Below are positions 33,559 to 42,752 of a stretch of 64,000 nucleotides of DNA, piece after piece. Under the pieces are notes generated by a model. It did no database searches. It was given only the letters and a program-made list of their open reading frames with translations, and was not told the origin of the DNA. A program made the position numbers and the translations under genes. Each line of letters starts with the position of its first letter. The stretch's first letter is position 1. The DNA is from UBA1672 sp050633285 (GTDB lineage Bacteria > Pseudomonadota > Alphaproteobacteria > Micavibrionales > Micavibrionaceae): positions 310,001 through 374,000 of the forward strand of contig JBOEGG010000002.1 of the NCBI GenBank assembly GCA_050633285.1. The letters run 5' to 3'.

Positions 33559-36339
33559 TTACTCTCCTAACCGTTTTAGGATATGCGGAATATGCACTTG
33601 ATCGGCTTTGTAATTACCAGTCAGGGCATACATCATAAGGTTAACACCAAAGCGCAATGATGTTTCATTTCGTGCATTCCCCTTATTGGTATTTGAACCG
33701 GGTCTGAAATTATATTTTCCGCCACCTTGCGCCTGCGCCCAAGCTGCTGCCCAATTATTACTGCCAATGAGTACTGAGGATACATTGTCACGCCCCTGTG
33801 CACTATGCTGCTCCACCCATAATGTACCTGTGTCATATAATCCGGGATATGTATCAAGTAGGTAAAAAGACCGTCCCAATACATGGTTATCCGGTATCGG
33901 GGAAACTGGCGGAATGTTCAATGATGATGTAATCGCATGTAATGCTTGTGCATTGGCGGTATTATGCATGGCGGTGTTCGCATTACTACGGTCACGTGTG
34001 TCGAATAAAATCGTGCCACCATGATCCAGATAGTGCTGTATATTGCTAAGAGCTTTATTTGAAAAATCACGTTGATCGCCACTCACTGGCCAGTAAATAA
34101 GCGGGAAGAAACTCAACGTGTCTTTTGCAGGATAAAGGCCGACGACACCCGCAGGTTCAACAGATGTACGTTGTGTTAGTGTCTGGGCTAGCTTTTCTAA
34201 TCCGCGCTGCGATATTGCATCAACGCTCTGATCTCCGGTTATAATATAGGCAAGGAATAACCCTTCCGTATATTTTAAATCCCACTCATCTGATGCAGTT
34301 GCTTGTGAGGGCAAAAAGTTTAACAAAATGAGAGTAATAATCACATTCGCTGTGCGCTTACCACGCGGTAAAGAAATGCCAAACCCTTTACCGGTGATCA
34401 TAATCATGACGATCCAATCGATACAGAAAAGTAGTAACGCAGTATAAAGGATCATCGGCATAATGTCGACTTCATATTCTTCTTCATAATGCGAATGCGC
34501 GATAGAAGAGGGCAATCCCGTAATCATTTGTAATGGCGATAATGTTGCACCTAAATTCAAGGCATAGCTAAAATCCCCACGTCCGTAAATACCGGGAGGG
34601 TGCTCGGAACTTGGTATAATTGTTGATAAACCAGATAAGGATATAGGTTTAACAGAAGGCGCAGGCGTAACAAGAGCGCCATACCCATCCAGAACCATAA
34701 TCGGATCAAGTGCAGTGTAGCTTGTCTCTATCGTATGGCTTGCCTGACCTGACAGCTTAACAGTGCGATTTAAAATAGAGACATAAAGCCCTGAAAGCGC
34801 AAAGTCAGACCAACTTGTATTTGCTGTCGTATGAAATAATACGCTCAAGCCCTTATCAAATGGTTGCGCGGTTATGAAAGGCGTTCCATCCGTTAGTCTT
34901 GCCCAAACTTTATTCTCTAAATCTTGTTCTGGATCGGCCAGAACCTGCTGTTTTATAAAAATCTCATCAGGGATATCAAGTCCGTAAAAGGGGCTGTTCT
35001 CATCAAAGCTTGCAATGGTTTGTGGCTCATCCCACGAGAGCGACCCAGAAAGAGAGCGCCCACCGGATCGGAGCTTTACAGGTAGTAAAAATGGCTCTTG
35101 GCGTGCTTGTGCAATATTAGGCCCGGCAAAGCGGATAAGAACACCCCCATTTTCAACCCATTCTTCAAGGTTGTTTAATGTCTGCGTCGGCATGCCTGCA
35201 ACATCAGGTAAAATAATAACGGACATGTTTTCTTTGATAAGTTTATCAAGCGTATCTGTTGTTATCGTTGCTGTTGGCTCTAACGCGCGTTTAATATAAT
35301 AACTGGCCTCGATCAGCGGGGCTGTCGCTTCTTTTTGCGCAGGAGCAGCAATACCGATATTCTTTTTCTTAAATTGATCGTCTAACAGAAATACACTCCC
35401 TGCACCCTTTTTACCGCTAATTCGAAAGCTGTGTATTTTGCTTTGTAAAGATTCGATAATATCAAAGGATAGAGGCGTAGGCAGAGTATCGGGTGTAAGG
35501 GTTGCTGTTTGGATATCAACAATATTGCCATTATCTGTTAACGCCTGCACAGAAACAGGTGTACCCGCCGCAAGGCTTGGCGGAGCATCAACGGAAATAC
35601 GTACTGTTCCGGTGGATGTATCCTTACTCTTTCGTGTTTTTTTAGATGGCCTGAGAAGTAAGGGCAGCTGCGCCGAGCTGGGGGAGGTTATATAAAGCGC
35701 ACCTTGACGCTGTGTGACTTGAACAAGTTTATGCATATACCCTTCATTAAGACCATGCGATAGCCAAACTGTCTGTATTGATTTGCGCTCTTTTTTCTCT
35801 TGTAAATATTGGGCAAGCTTTTCGTAATCCGCCGGCCATGATTGCGGCTCTAACCCTCGTATAATAGAGATGGCTTCTCCCGCAGAAATTGGGCCATATT
35901 GAATATGTGTTTGTTCACCTTCTGCAATCGTTGTTGGGGTGATATAAATTTCTCTACGCTCGCGCCCGGCTTGCGTAATAATTTCTTTGGCCGCTTTAAT
36001 CTGTTGATCCCACGTCTGCGCCGCTGCCCATCCATTATCAATTAAGACGCGCACTGCACCTTTTCCGGGTAATTCAGATGATGGGTTAATAACAGGCCGC
36101 GCAAGCGCAACAATAATTAACCCGACAATAAGAAGCCGTAACAGCAAAATCCACCATGGGGTCTTACTCGCCGCTTGCTCATCTGCATGAAGCTCCATCA
36201 AAAATCGTGTTGCGGGGAAAAATACGCGTTTAGGAGCAGGTGGCGTAACGCGTAAAATGTACCATAAGACCGGCAAACCAAATAAAGCGACAAGCAACAA
36301 CGGCTGCATGAATGTAAGTGAAGAAAGAAAAGCGATCAT
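33559..36339 (-). CDS. BatA N-domain / DUF4159 membrane protein
   Basis: The 926-residue protein opens with the aerotolerance-regulator N-terminal domain (MQPLLLVALFGLPVLWYILR, then APKRVFFPATRFLMEL and a second helix at about 62-82). It then has a vWA-like and amidotransferase-like middle (VIILPDVAGMPTQTLNNLEE), membrane helices near 640-700, and a DUF4159 C-terminus (about 705-926: LKYTEGLFLAYIITG; GGTILFDTRD). DUF4159 is amidotransferase-like and of unknown role. It overlaps the DUF58 gene by four bases (ATGA), showing coupling. Confidence 0.82.
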   Translation of the reverse strand: MIAFLSSLTFMQPLLLVALFGLPVLWYILRVTPPAPKRVFFPATRFLMELHADEQAASKTPWWILLLRLLIVGLIIVALARPVINPSSELPGKGAVRVLIDNGWAAAQTWDQQIKAAKEIITQAGRERREIYITPTTIAEGEQTHIQYGPISAGEAISIIRGLEPQSWPADYEKLAQYLQEKKERKSIQTVWLSHGLNEGYMHKLVQVTQRQGALYITSPSSAQLPLLLRPSKKTRKSKDTSTGTVRISVDAPPSLAAGTPVSVQALTDNGNIVDIQTATLTPDTLPTPLSFDIIESLQSKIHSFRISGKKGAGSVFLLDDQFKKKNIGIAAPAQKEATAPLIEASYYIKRALEPTATITTDTLDKLIKENMSVIILPDVAGMPTQTLNNLEEWVENGGVLIRFAGPNIAQARQEPFLLPVKLRSGGRSLSGSLSWDEPQTIASFDENSPFYGLDIPDEIFIKQQVLADPEQDLENKVWARLTDGTPFITAQPFDKGLSVLFHTTANTSWSDFALSGLYVSILNRTVKLSGQASHTIETSYTALDPIMVLDGYGALVTPAPSVKPISLSGLSTIIPSSEHPPGIYGRGDFSYALNLGATLSPLQMITGLPSSIAHSHYEEEYEVDIMPMILYTALLLFCIDWIVMIMITGKGFGISLPRGKRTANVIITLILLNFLPSQATASDEWDLKYTEGLFLAYIITGDQSVDAISQRGLEKLAQTLTQRTSVEPAGVVGLYPAKDTLSFFPLIYWPVSGDQRDFSNKALSNIQHYLDHGGTILFDTRDRSNANTAMHNTANAQALHAITSSLNIPPVSPIPDNHVLGRSFYLLDTYPGLYDTGTLWVEQHSAQGRDNVSSVLIGSNNWAAAWAQAQGGGKYNFRPGSNTNKGNARNETSLRFGVNLMMYALTGNYKADQVHIPHILKRLGE

Positions 36340-37229
36340 GATGCTGTCCTTTCGTATGATGCCATTGCGATGATGTCCTTTAGTGTGTCGGAAATATCAC
36401 GATCCGTTGTATGTAATACATAATGCCAGTTAAGGTCCTGACACATGGATTGCACGGCATTTATATGCGCGTTTATTTGATTACTATAATCCTTGCGAAT
36501 GGAAGGCACATTGTTGATCGTGTGACTTTGTGCATCTGTTAACCCTTCAAACTTTACGCGCCCGGAATAGGGAAGCTCTATCTCTGCCGGGTCAAGAACT
36601 TGAACAATTAACGCATGTTCTGTTGCATTGGCAATTGGCGATAGACTGGCTTTTATCTGGTCTATCGGAGAAAGGAAGTCTCCAATACCGATAAAGGCAC
36701 TATGCCGTGGTAATGCAAAGTGAGCAGGCGGTGGTAGCTCTTCATCCGTATGGGTCTTATCAAGTAAAAACTGTCCAATTTTACGAAGTGTTTCTTCGCT
36801 GCGTCCGGTTTTTAAATCTCCATATATCCCAATATGCTCCTCCGCTTTACGTAACAAGAGGGCAAGTGCCAACGTAATGATTTGTGCGTCTGTTTGTTTT
36901 GTATCATCCTTGGAAAAGGATGAGAAATCCATAGAGCGCCCGCTTGCACACCATAAAAAGGTTTTTTGATGTGCTTGCCATTCTTTTTCTTTAATAAAGA
37001 CATGGTCGGTCTTTGCAGATTGACGCCAATCAATATCCTGTGGTCTATCAGATGTTTGGTATTCTCGAAATTGCCAGAATTTTTCACCTGCGCCTGATTT
37101 ACGTAAGGCATGTTCACCATGAAGGATACTGATCGCAATATCCTCTGCCTTGCTCATGAGTGCAGGCAAGGTGACCGCGGATTGCTCTGCGGCATGCCTA
37201 AGCTGTGCTATATCGGATAACCATCCCAT
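36336..37229 (-). CDS. DUF58 domain protein
   Basis: The 297-residue cytosolic protein has the DUF58 hallmark: GEKFWQFREYQTSDRPQDIDW RQS is preceded by HGEHALRKSGAG, and a later CASGRSMDFSSFSK acts as a vWA-like metal-site analogue. DUF58 proteins partner MoxR ATPases. No membrane segment is seen. The gene lies eight bases after moxR and overlaps the next gene, forming a compact operon. Confidence 0.88.
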   Translation of the reverse strand: MGWLSDIAQLRHAAEQSAVTLPALMSKAEDIAISILHGEHALRKSGAGEKFWQFREYQTSDRPQDIDWRQSAKTDHVFIKEKEWQAHQKTFLWCASGRSMDFSSFSKDDTKQTDAQIITLALALLLRKAEEHIGIYGDLKTGRSEETLRKIGQFLLDKTHTDEELPPPAHFALPRHSAFIGIGDFLSPIDQIKASLSPIANATEHALIVQVLDPAEIELPYSGRVKFEGLTDAQSHTINNVPSIRKDYSNQINAHINAVQSMCQDLNWHYVLHTTDRDISDTLKDIIAMASYERTAS

Positions 37230-37237
37230 TATCGCGC

Positions 37238-38248
37238 TTATAAATCCTTCGCCACTTCGTTAATCAACGTTTCGATAGTGATATCTTGTGTACGTGCTTT
37301 AAAGTTTAAAGCCATGCGATGACGTAAAACAGGTGCGGCCAAAGCAATAACATCTCCCTCAACCGGAGAGGCACGTCCTGATAATAATGCATGCGCACGA
37401 ACAGCAAGCATAAGCCCTTGCGACCCGCGTGGGCCCGGTGCCCAGGTGACATAATCATTAACAAGTGGGTGTGCCCCTGCGCCCGGACGTAACATCCGTA
37501 CAAGTGCGAGGATCATATCAACAACAGATTTGCCAATGGGCATATCACGCACAAGATGTTGAATATTGAGGAGATCTTGCGCATTCATGACGCTTTTTGC
37601 TTCTGCGCGGTCATTTGTTGTTGTGCTGAGGATAATGTGACGCTCTGCCTCTTCGTCAGGATAATCAACATTAACCTGCATTAAAAAGCGATCAAGCTGC
37701 GCCTCGGGCAGGGCATACGTGCCCTCTTGTTCAATCGGGTTTTGTGTTGCAAGAACATGAAACGGTTCAGGGAGTTTCTCTGGTTTACCTGAAACTGAGA
37801 CTTCTTTTTCCTGCATTGCTTGTAAAAGTGCGGATTGCGTTCGTGGCGATGCACGGTTAATTTCATCTGCCATAAAAAAGTTCGTAAAAACAGGCCCCGG
37901 AATAAAGCGAAAAGAGCGCTTACCCTTTGCATTCTCTTCCAAAACTTCTGAACCGAGAATATCGGCAGGCATGAGATCGGGCGTACACTGAACCCGCGCA
38001 GAGTCTAGTCCCATAACATGAGAAACTGTTTCAACGAGAAGTGTCTTGGCAAGCCCCGGAACACCGATAAGCAGGACGTGCCCCCCTGAAATTAATGATG
38101 TTAAAGTTTGGTCGACAACATCATTTTGCCCGATGACAACTTTTTCAATCTCTGCACGCGCATGCGTTAGAGTTTGATGCGCATCTTCGAACTGCGCAAT
38201 ACTGTCTTTATTCTGTTGAGACTCATTTCCTTGTGCTGATGATGACAT
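37238..38248 (-). CDS. MoxR-type AAA+ ATPase
   Basis: ATPase of 336 residues of the MoxR family, thought to act as a chaperone for complexes built with vWA/DUF58 partners. Motifs in order: VLLIGVPGLAKTLLVETVSH (Walker A), FFMADEINRASPRTQSALLQ (Walker B with sensor region), and LATQNPIEQEGTYALPEAQL. The start at 38248 is supported by AAAGGG about eight bases upstream; an earlier ATG at 38299 lacks one. It heads the four-gene operon and is divergent from cca. Confidence 0.93.
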   Translation of the reverse strand: MSSSAQGNESQQNKDSIAQFEDAHQTLTHARAEIEKVVIGQNDVVDQTLTSLISGGHVLLIGVPGLAKTLLVETVSHVMGLDSARVQCTPDLMPADILGSEVLEENAKGKRSFRFIPGPVFTNFFMADEINRASPRTQSALLQAMQEKEVSVSGKPEKLPEPFHVLATQNPIEQEGTYALPEAQLDRFLMQVNVDYPDEEAERHIILSTTTNDRAEAKSVMNAQDLLNIQHLVRDMPIGKSVVDMILALVRMLRPGAGAHPLVNDYVTWAPGPRGSQGLMLAVRAHALLSGRASPVEGDVIALAAPVLRHRMALNFKARTQDITIETLINEVAKDL

Positions 38249-38367
38249 CGCAAAAACCCTTTCTAAAAGAATCGCATTAGATATAATACGAATTATCAAA
38301 GCAATTGCATGCTTTTTAGATCAGAAAGTGAACAATGTCCCTAAATAATACAGGCAAGGATCTTGAT

Positions 38368-39600
38368 ATGAATCCTGGTAAAGTTGCCCGTCATGTTGTT
38401 AGAACACCATGGATGAACGCACCCGCAACAAAGCGTTTATTTGCAATGTTACAAGGCAATATTCCTGAAGATGAGCCACAAGCACTGTTTGTGGGTGGCT
38501 GTGTTCGAAATACAGTGTTGGATAGAGAGGTCGAAGACCTTGATCTTGCAACGCCTCTGACACCTGATGAGGTCAGTGAAATTCTACAAAATAATGATGT
38601 GAAAGTCATACCGACAGGGTTAGAACACGGCACAGTAACGGCAATAATAGAAGGACGTATTTTTGAGATAACAACATTGCGTAAGGATGAACAGACGGAT
38701 GGGCGGCGTGCTGTTGTGTCTTATACATCAAGTTGGCGCGAAGATGCGATACGTCGTGACTTTACAATGAATACGCTGCTTATGGATATTAAGGGGAATA
38801 TATATGATCCGCTTGGCTGCGGGTTGAATGACCTTGATGCTCGTCATGTTGTCTTTGTCGGGGAAGCAAAAAAACGGATAGAAGAGGATCATTTACGTAT
38901 TTTGCGTTTTTTCCGGTTTTCCGCCTTATACGGAAAGGGGCACTATGACGAAAAAGGCTTGCAAGCCTCTCAACATGCGACAAATAAGATAGAAAAATTA
39001 TCTAAAGAGCGTATTACGCAGGAATTCTTTAAAATTATTGCATCAGATCGCCCATATGATGTTCTAAAAGTCATGTTTGCGCATGATGTCTTGAAGAAAA
39101 TAGAGTTTCCTGATTATAACGCTGAATTTTTAGAACATTTTTGTACTTTTCAATACAGATACGGCGTAAATGCGCTTTCCTCTCGATTATTCGTTACGGC
39201 ATCGTTGAATTTTGAAAATATCAAAACAATGGAGGAGTATATTATCTTCCCGAAGGTATTCTTGAAAGATATGAAGGCAATAAACGGTGCATTGAATTTA
39301 CCTGACCTGTCATGCGACCATGCTGTGCGAGAGAGTATATATAGATTTGGGCGCACGATAACGGCGCAAGCACTTATAATAGAACTGGTTCAAGATCGGG
39401 TCATGAACGGATATGCACCAAAGGCTTTTGACATTATTCAAAACTGGGAAATACCGATTTTCCCAATTAATGGAAAAGATTTAATGAAGGCAGGTGCGAA
39501 ACAAGGGCCGGAACTTGGTAAAAAGATACAGGCCCTTGAAAAATGGTGGGTAGATCAAGAGTTTAAACCAGATCGTAATATGTGCTTAGAACACTCGTAA
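38368..39600 (+). CDS. cca: CCA tRNA nucleotidyltransferase / poly(A) polymerase family
   Basis: Adds or repairs the 3' CCA end of tRNA. The 410-residue protein has the class II nucleotidyltransferase signature: ALFVGGCVRNTVLDREVEDL followed by DLATPLTP (GG and DxD metal ligands), then FEITTLRKDEQTDGRRAVVS, and DAIRRDFTMNTLLMD with the RRDF motif and FSALYGKGHYDE in the neck. The start at 38368 follows AAGGA with seven bases spacing; an ATG at 38335 is less well supported. It could add only part of CCA; the sequence does not tell. Confidence 0.92.
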   Translation: MNPGKVARHVVRTPWMNAPATKRLFAMLQGNIPEDEPQALFVGGCVRNTVLDREVEDLDLATPLTPDEVSEILQNNDVKVIPTGLEHGTVTAIIEGRIFEITTLRKDEQTDGRRAVVSYTSSWREDAIRRDFTMNTLLMDIKGNIYDPLGCGLNDLDARHVVFVGEAKKRIEEDHLRILRFFRFSALYGKGHYDEKGLQASQHATNKIEKLSKERITQEFFKIIASDRPYDVLKVMFAHDVLKKIEFPDYNAEFLEHFCTFQYRYGVNALSSRLFVTASLNFENIKTMEEYIIFPKVFLKDMKAINGALNLPDLSCDHAVRESIYRFGRTITAQALIIELVQDRVMNGYAPKAFDIIQNWEIPIFPINGKDLMKAGAKQGPELGKKIQALEKWWVDQEFKPDRNMCLEHS

Positions 39601-39607
39601 TGCAATA

Positions 39608-39973
39608 TTACAGTTCCAGTCCTTCTCTGAAATCATTCATTGCAGCAATAGCACTTTGTGTTGCCACAGCTTGCTGATTTAGTCCGCAATTTTCGGATAA
39701 TAGCTTATTATTATCCAATTGGTTCTGTGCATCGCTCAGGTTTGTACCAATGACGAGTTGCCCTTTCTCAGCAAAAAGCACGCTAAGGTCCAGGAAATTG
39801 CCTGTATCTTCGCACGCCATTGTCCAAATATGCTCGATATTATGGACAGGAACATGAATATCGCCATCGGATTTATATATACCCGAAACGCTACCTTCAT
39901 GAAATTTCGTGAATGGAACAGGCTGGCTGTTTTCTTCACTGGTCGTAGTTAGTGTATGTTGTATTGAACTCAT
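39608..39973 (-). CDS. Orphan hypothetical protein
   Basis: The 121-residue, soluble, acidic protein has no recognised motif. It contains a region like HDIHVPVHNIEHIWTM-type beta strands and a C-terminal helix (AVATQSAIAAMNDFREGLEL). CGGAGA lies before the ATG. It is convergent with cca (seven bases between stops) and is followed by the unusual 39974-40288 gap. It shows a normal coding look but no homologue I can name. Confidence 0.6.
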   Translation of the reverse strand: MSSIQHTLTTTSEENSQPVPFTKFHEGSVSGIYKSDGDIHVPVHNIEHIWTMACEDTGNFLDLSVLFAEKGQLVIGTNLSDAQNQLDNNKLLSENCGLNQQAVATQSAIAAMNDFREGLEL

Positions 39974-40288
39974 AATATTCTCCGTTTTCCTATGGTCAAT
40001 TACTTGGGGGCAGACTACATAAACAAGAGAAGAAAAGACAAGAAAATTATACTCTATATTGTAAATTATTTAAAATGAACAAAGCCAATGATAGAAGCCT
40101 GAAATTTGACCTCAATATCGGGTTTTAATTTGATATATTGTTGTTCGGTTAGGGGGGGGCGTACTTTACTTTCTTGTAAGAAAATATCCCTGCTGAAGAG
40201 TGCAAGGTGGCAGATAAGGATGCATTGGATCAAGTGGCTGATTTATTAGGCGTTAAAATAACGACGGCAAAGGGGCAGGGGTAATTGC
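39974..40288. other. Intergenic segment with 8-G tract and possible ORF relic
   Basis: 315 bases with no convincing gene. The segment is AT-rich but contains an eight-G run (40152-40159). On the plus strand, an open tail beginning near a GTG at 40207 and ending in TAA (about 40282-40284) encodes VADKDALDQVADLLGVKITT and AKGQG, which reads like the C-terminus of a protein. Upstream in that frame a stop comes at the TAA of CTTGTAAG (about 40176). It may be a decayed gene end or chance. Confidence 0.3.
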
Positions 40289-41140
40289 CTAACCCATATC
40301 GGGTTCAAATTCGATATGTCGTTGCCAGATCAGCGTGTCTCGTGTCTTGCCTTCTTCCTCGTAAGTGATCTTATGCGGTGGCCCTCTATGAACAAGGGCA
40401 TCGTGAAGGATGTCGATTTTCCCATCACCTAATCCTTTGAGCATAAGAATATCACCGCTTTTCATCAATCGAACGCGCCCGTTATAGAGCTCATGAAGGT
40501 TGGTATGCGCGCCTATATGCTTGAACGTATTGCGAACTTGTTGAGTAGTTAAGCCATCAGTCATGAGAACCTCTGTCTCATGGCGTTGCCCTTCAATTGT
40601 ATCTGAAATGCTTGCAAAAGCTCTGACTTGCCTGATATCAGAACCGCTCCAGGAATCAGGATGATAACTTGGGGCAAGTTGCCTCGCGCTTAGATGCTTT
40701 TGTATAAAAAATTCTGCATCCCATTCACCAACTTGATTAAATTCTTGGGCAACCGAATCAATATATTCAAGGAAACCATCCGTAAATGTATTTTTGAAGT
40801 CATCTGTAAAGTCGACATGCCCGGTTGCAGAGTTTATAGGCATTATACGCCCTGCAATGAGATTGCGTTGTTCCATCGTCATAGACAGGATTTCGTGTTT
40901 TACAAATTCGGGTATCGCATCTTCATAGACCCCACCTTTATAAAAGTTGTTTCCAAAATCTGGGATATCATGAACAGAGCCTGCAACCAGTATATTGTCA
41001 TCATATGGATAGATGACATCGCCCTTAGGTATTAAAATACCATCAGGAGAAACTACAGAAGTATCCTCCGGAATAATTATATCCTGAAAGTTATCATCGG
41101 CCAAAAAGACCTTGATATCTGAAAGATGTGGTTGCCCCAC
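40289..41140 (-). CDS. Unrecognised protein with HR-G-PP C-terminal motif
   Basis: The 283-residue protein is soluble and I do not know its family. The C-terminal half has GDILMLKGLGDGKIDILHDA, LVHRGPPHKITYEE and a YHPDSWSGSDIRQVRAF segment. The combination of a His-x-Asp-like HPDSW site and a later HRGPP is loosely similar to DUF1826, a family with an oxygenase-like arrangement; this is a weak resemblance only. The N-terminus (IIPEDTSVVSPDGILIPKGD) is beta-rich. It lies upstream of hemF but reads in the same direction with 90 bases between. Confidence 0.55.
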   Translation of the reverse strand: MGQPHLSDIKVFLADDNFQDIIIPEDTSVVSPDGILIPKGDVIYPYDDNILVAGSVHDIPDFGNNFYKGGVYEDAIPEFVKHEILSMTMEQRNLIAGRIMPINSATGHVDFTDDFKNTFTDGFLEYIDSVAQEFNQVGEWDAEFFIQKHLSARQLAPSYHPDSWSGSDIRQVRAFASISDTIEGQRHETEVLMTDGLTTQQVRNTFKHIGAHTNLHELYNGRVRLMKSGDILMLKGLGDGKIDILHDALVHRGPPHKITYEEEGKTRDTLIWQRHIEFEPDMG

Positions 41141-41232
41141 TTAATGTACACCCTGTTTATAATTTTCATTCATTATAGGCGAGTGTTTTTGTAAAAATCA
41201 AACTTTTATGATGCAAAAAACGAACTTAAATA

Positions 41233-42138
41233 TCACGGCCATTTTACTTCCGGTGGCATGGACATAAGGATAGCATCTGTATTGCCACCAGTCTTCAGGC
41301 CAAATGTCGTACCGCGGTCATAAAGCAAGTTAAACTCAACATAGCGGCCACGTTTAATAAGCTGGTGTTCACGTTGATCTTCTGTCCACGTTTTGTCCAT
41401 GGAGCGTCGGACAATATCGCAATAGATATCTTTGAATGTTGTGCCGACATCTTTGGTAAATGCGAAGTTCTCATTCCAATTTTTACGATCGAGATAATCA
41501 TAAAAAATACCGCCAATACCACGTGGTTCATCTCGATGCGGCAGATAGAAATACCGATCACACCATTCTTTGAATTCTGTGTAATATTCAGGGTCATGAC
41601 GATCACAACACGTACGTAGTGCGTTGTGGAAATCCTGCGAATCTGTTTCATCTACATACATAGGGGTAAGATCAGCCCCACCGCCAAACCAACTTTTGGA
41701 TGTTGCAATCATGCGGGTATTCATATGAACCGCAGGAACGAGGGGAGAGTGCATATGTGCAACCAAAGAAATACCGGAGGCCCAAAACTGCCCGTTGCTT
41801 TCCGTTGCTCCCGGAATTTTCTTTGCAAACTCTTCAGAAAAAGTTCCGTGCACTTCTGAGAAGTTAACCCCGACTTTTTCAAAAACGCGCCCACGCATGA
41901 CACCCATGCGCCCACCACCATTCAATATTGAGCCGGAAGCATTCGGAGAATCGGCCTTTTCGCGTGTCCACGGTGTTTTTTCAAAGCGGCCAACGGGTAA
42001 ATCACTCTTGTTACTCCCGCTTAAATCATCTTCTATTGCTTCGAATGCGCTACAGATTTGATCCTGTAACTCCTGAAACCAATTTGCTGCTGTTTGTTTT
42101 TGTTCTTCAAGTTTTGAAAGGCTCATTGGTTTTACCAT
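41233..42138 (-). CDS. hemF: Oxygen-dependent coproporphyrinogen III oxidase HemF
   Basis: Converts coproporphyrinogen III to protoporphyrinogen IX for heme synthesis, using O2. The 301-residue protein has NTRMIATSKSWFGGGADLTP (the HemF signature), a preceding GGGRMGVMRGRVFEKVG, and YCDIVRRSM... with RYVEFNLLYDRGTTFGLKTG near the C-terminus. The start at 42138 overlaps the trmL stop by seven bases; the ATG at 42126 is an alternative. Next to petABC, whose cytochromes need heme, the linkage makes sense but is not coupled by strand. Confidence 0.95.
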   Translation of the reverse strand: MVKPMSLSKLEEQKQTAANWFQELQDQICSAFEAIEDDLSGSNKSDLPVGRFEKTPWTREKADSPNASGSILNGGGRMGVMRGRVFEKVGVNFSEVHGTFSEEFAKKIPGATESNGQFWASGISLVAHMHSPLVPAVHMNTRMIATSKSWFGGGADLTPMYVDETDSQDFHNALRTCCDRHDPEYYTEFKEWCDRYFYLPHRDEPRGIGGIFYDYLDRKNWNENFAFTKDVGTTFKDIYCDIVRRSMDKTWTEDQREHQLIKRGRYVEFNLLYDRGTTFGLKTGGNTDAILMSMPPEVKWP

Positions 42139-42578
42139 TCTGTTTGTCGTAGGGTTTCACCCAAAATCATAGATGTTGCATTCACAATGTTTAAAGAACG
42201 CAAGCCATGCTTCATGGGTATAGATATAGAGGCATCAACGCAATCATGGACATTATCAGGCACACCTGCGCTTTCTCGTCCGGCTAATAAAATATCATTA
42301 CTGCGGAATGTAAAGTCACAATATGAATGATCTGTTTTTGTAGACATTAATATAATGCGCCTGTGCTCATGGTACATTTTATAAAAATCTTCCCAACTAT
42401 TATGGCGGGTTAATTTGATTTTATCGTAATAATCTAATGCCGATTGTTTAATTTTTCGCTCATTCCAGATAAAGCCACAAGGCTCAATAATGTCCAATTC
42501 CACACCTGTGCAGGCACATAGGCGCATCATCGCGCCTAAGTTTTGTGGTATATCGGGTTGGTATAGCGCTATTTTCAC
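42132..42578 (-). CDS. trmL: tRNA (cytidine/uridine-34-2'-O)-methyltransferase TrmL
   Basis: SPOUT methyltransferase for the wobble base of tRNA-Leu. From a GTG start at 42578 (AGGAGG six bases upstream) the 148-residue protein reads VKIALYQPDIPQNLGAMMRL, IIEPCGFIWNERKIKQSALD, and later ILLAGRESAGVPDNVHDCVD and GLRSLNIVNATSMILGETLR, the SPOUT knot. An ATG upstream at 42605 has no ribosome site and would add nine residues. It overlaps hemF, so they are coupled. Confidence 0.92.
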   Translation of the reverse strand: MKIALYQPDIPQNLGAMMRLCACTGVELDIIEPCGFIWNERKIKQSALDYYDKIKLTRHNSWEDFYKMYHEHRRIILMSTKTDHSYCDFTFRSNDILLAGRESAGVPDNVHDCVDASISIPMKHGLRSLNIVNATSMILGETLRQTEW

Positions 42579-42647
42579 GTCAGCCTCCTGAATATTTGTG
42601 CACAAATATCTAGACCTATTTATTCGAAATTACAATTTTCTTTTATG

Positions 42648-42664
42648 AGTGTTAATGTAACACT
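42648..42664. promoter_or_regulatory. Palindrome and candidate promoter upstream of petABC
   Basis: AGTGTTA (42648-42654), ATG, TAACACT (42658-42664) form a perfect 7-base inverted repeat. Directly after it a promoter can be drawn for pet: TTGATC (42664-42669), 17 bases, TAAAGA (42687-42692). The palindrome overlaps the -35 and could be a repressor site. The elements are moderate and unproven. Confidence 0.4.
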
Positions 42665-42752
42665 TGATCTCTTCGTAAATGAAGGGTAAAGACTTCACAA
42701 AAGTTTATCTTCTTTAGTAAATACATATAATTAAAAGAGGTTCGGACAAACG

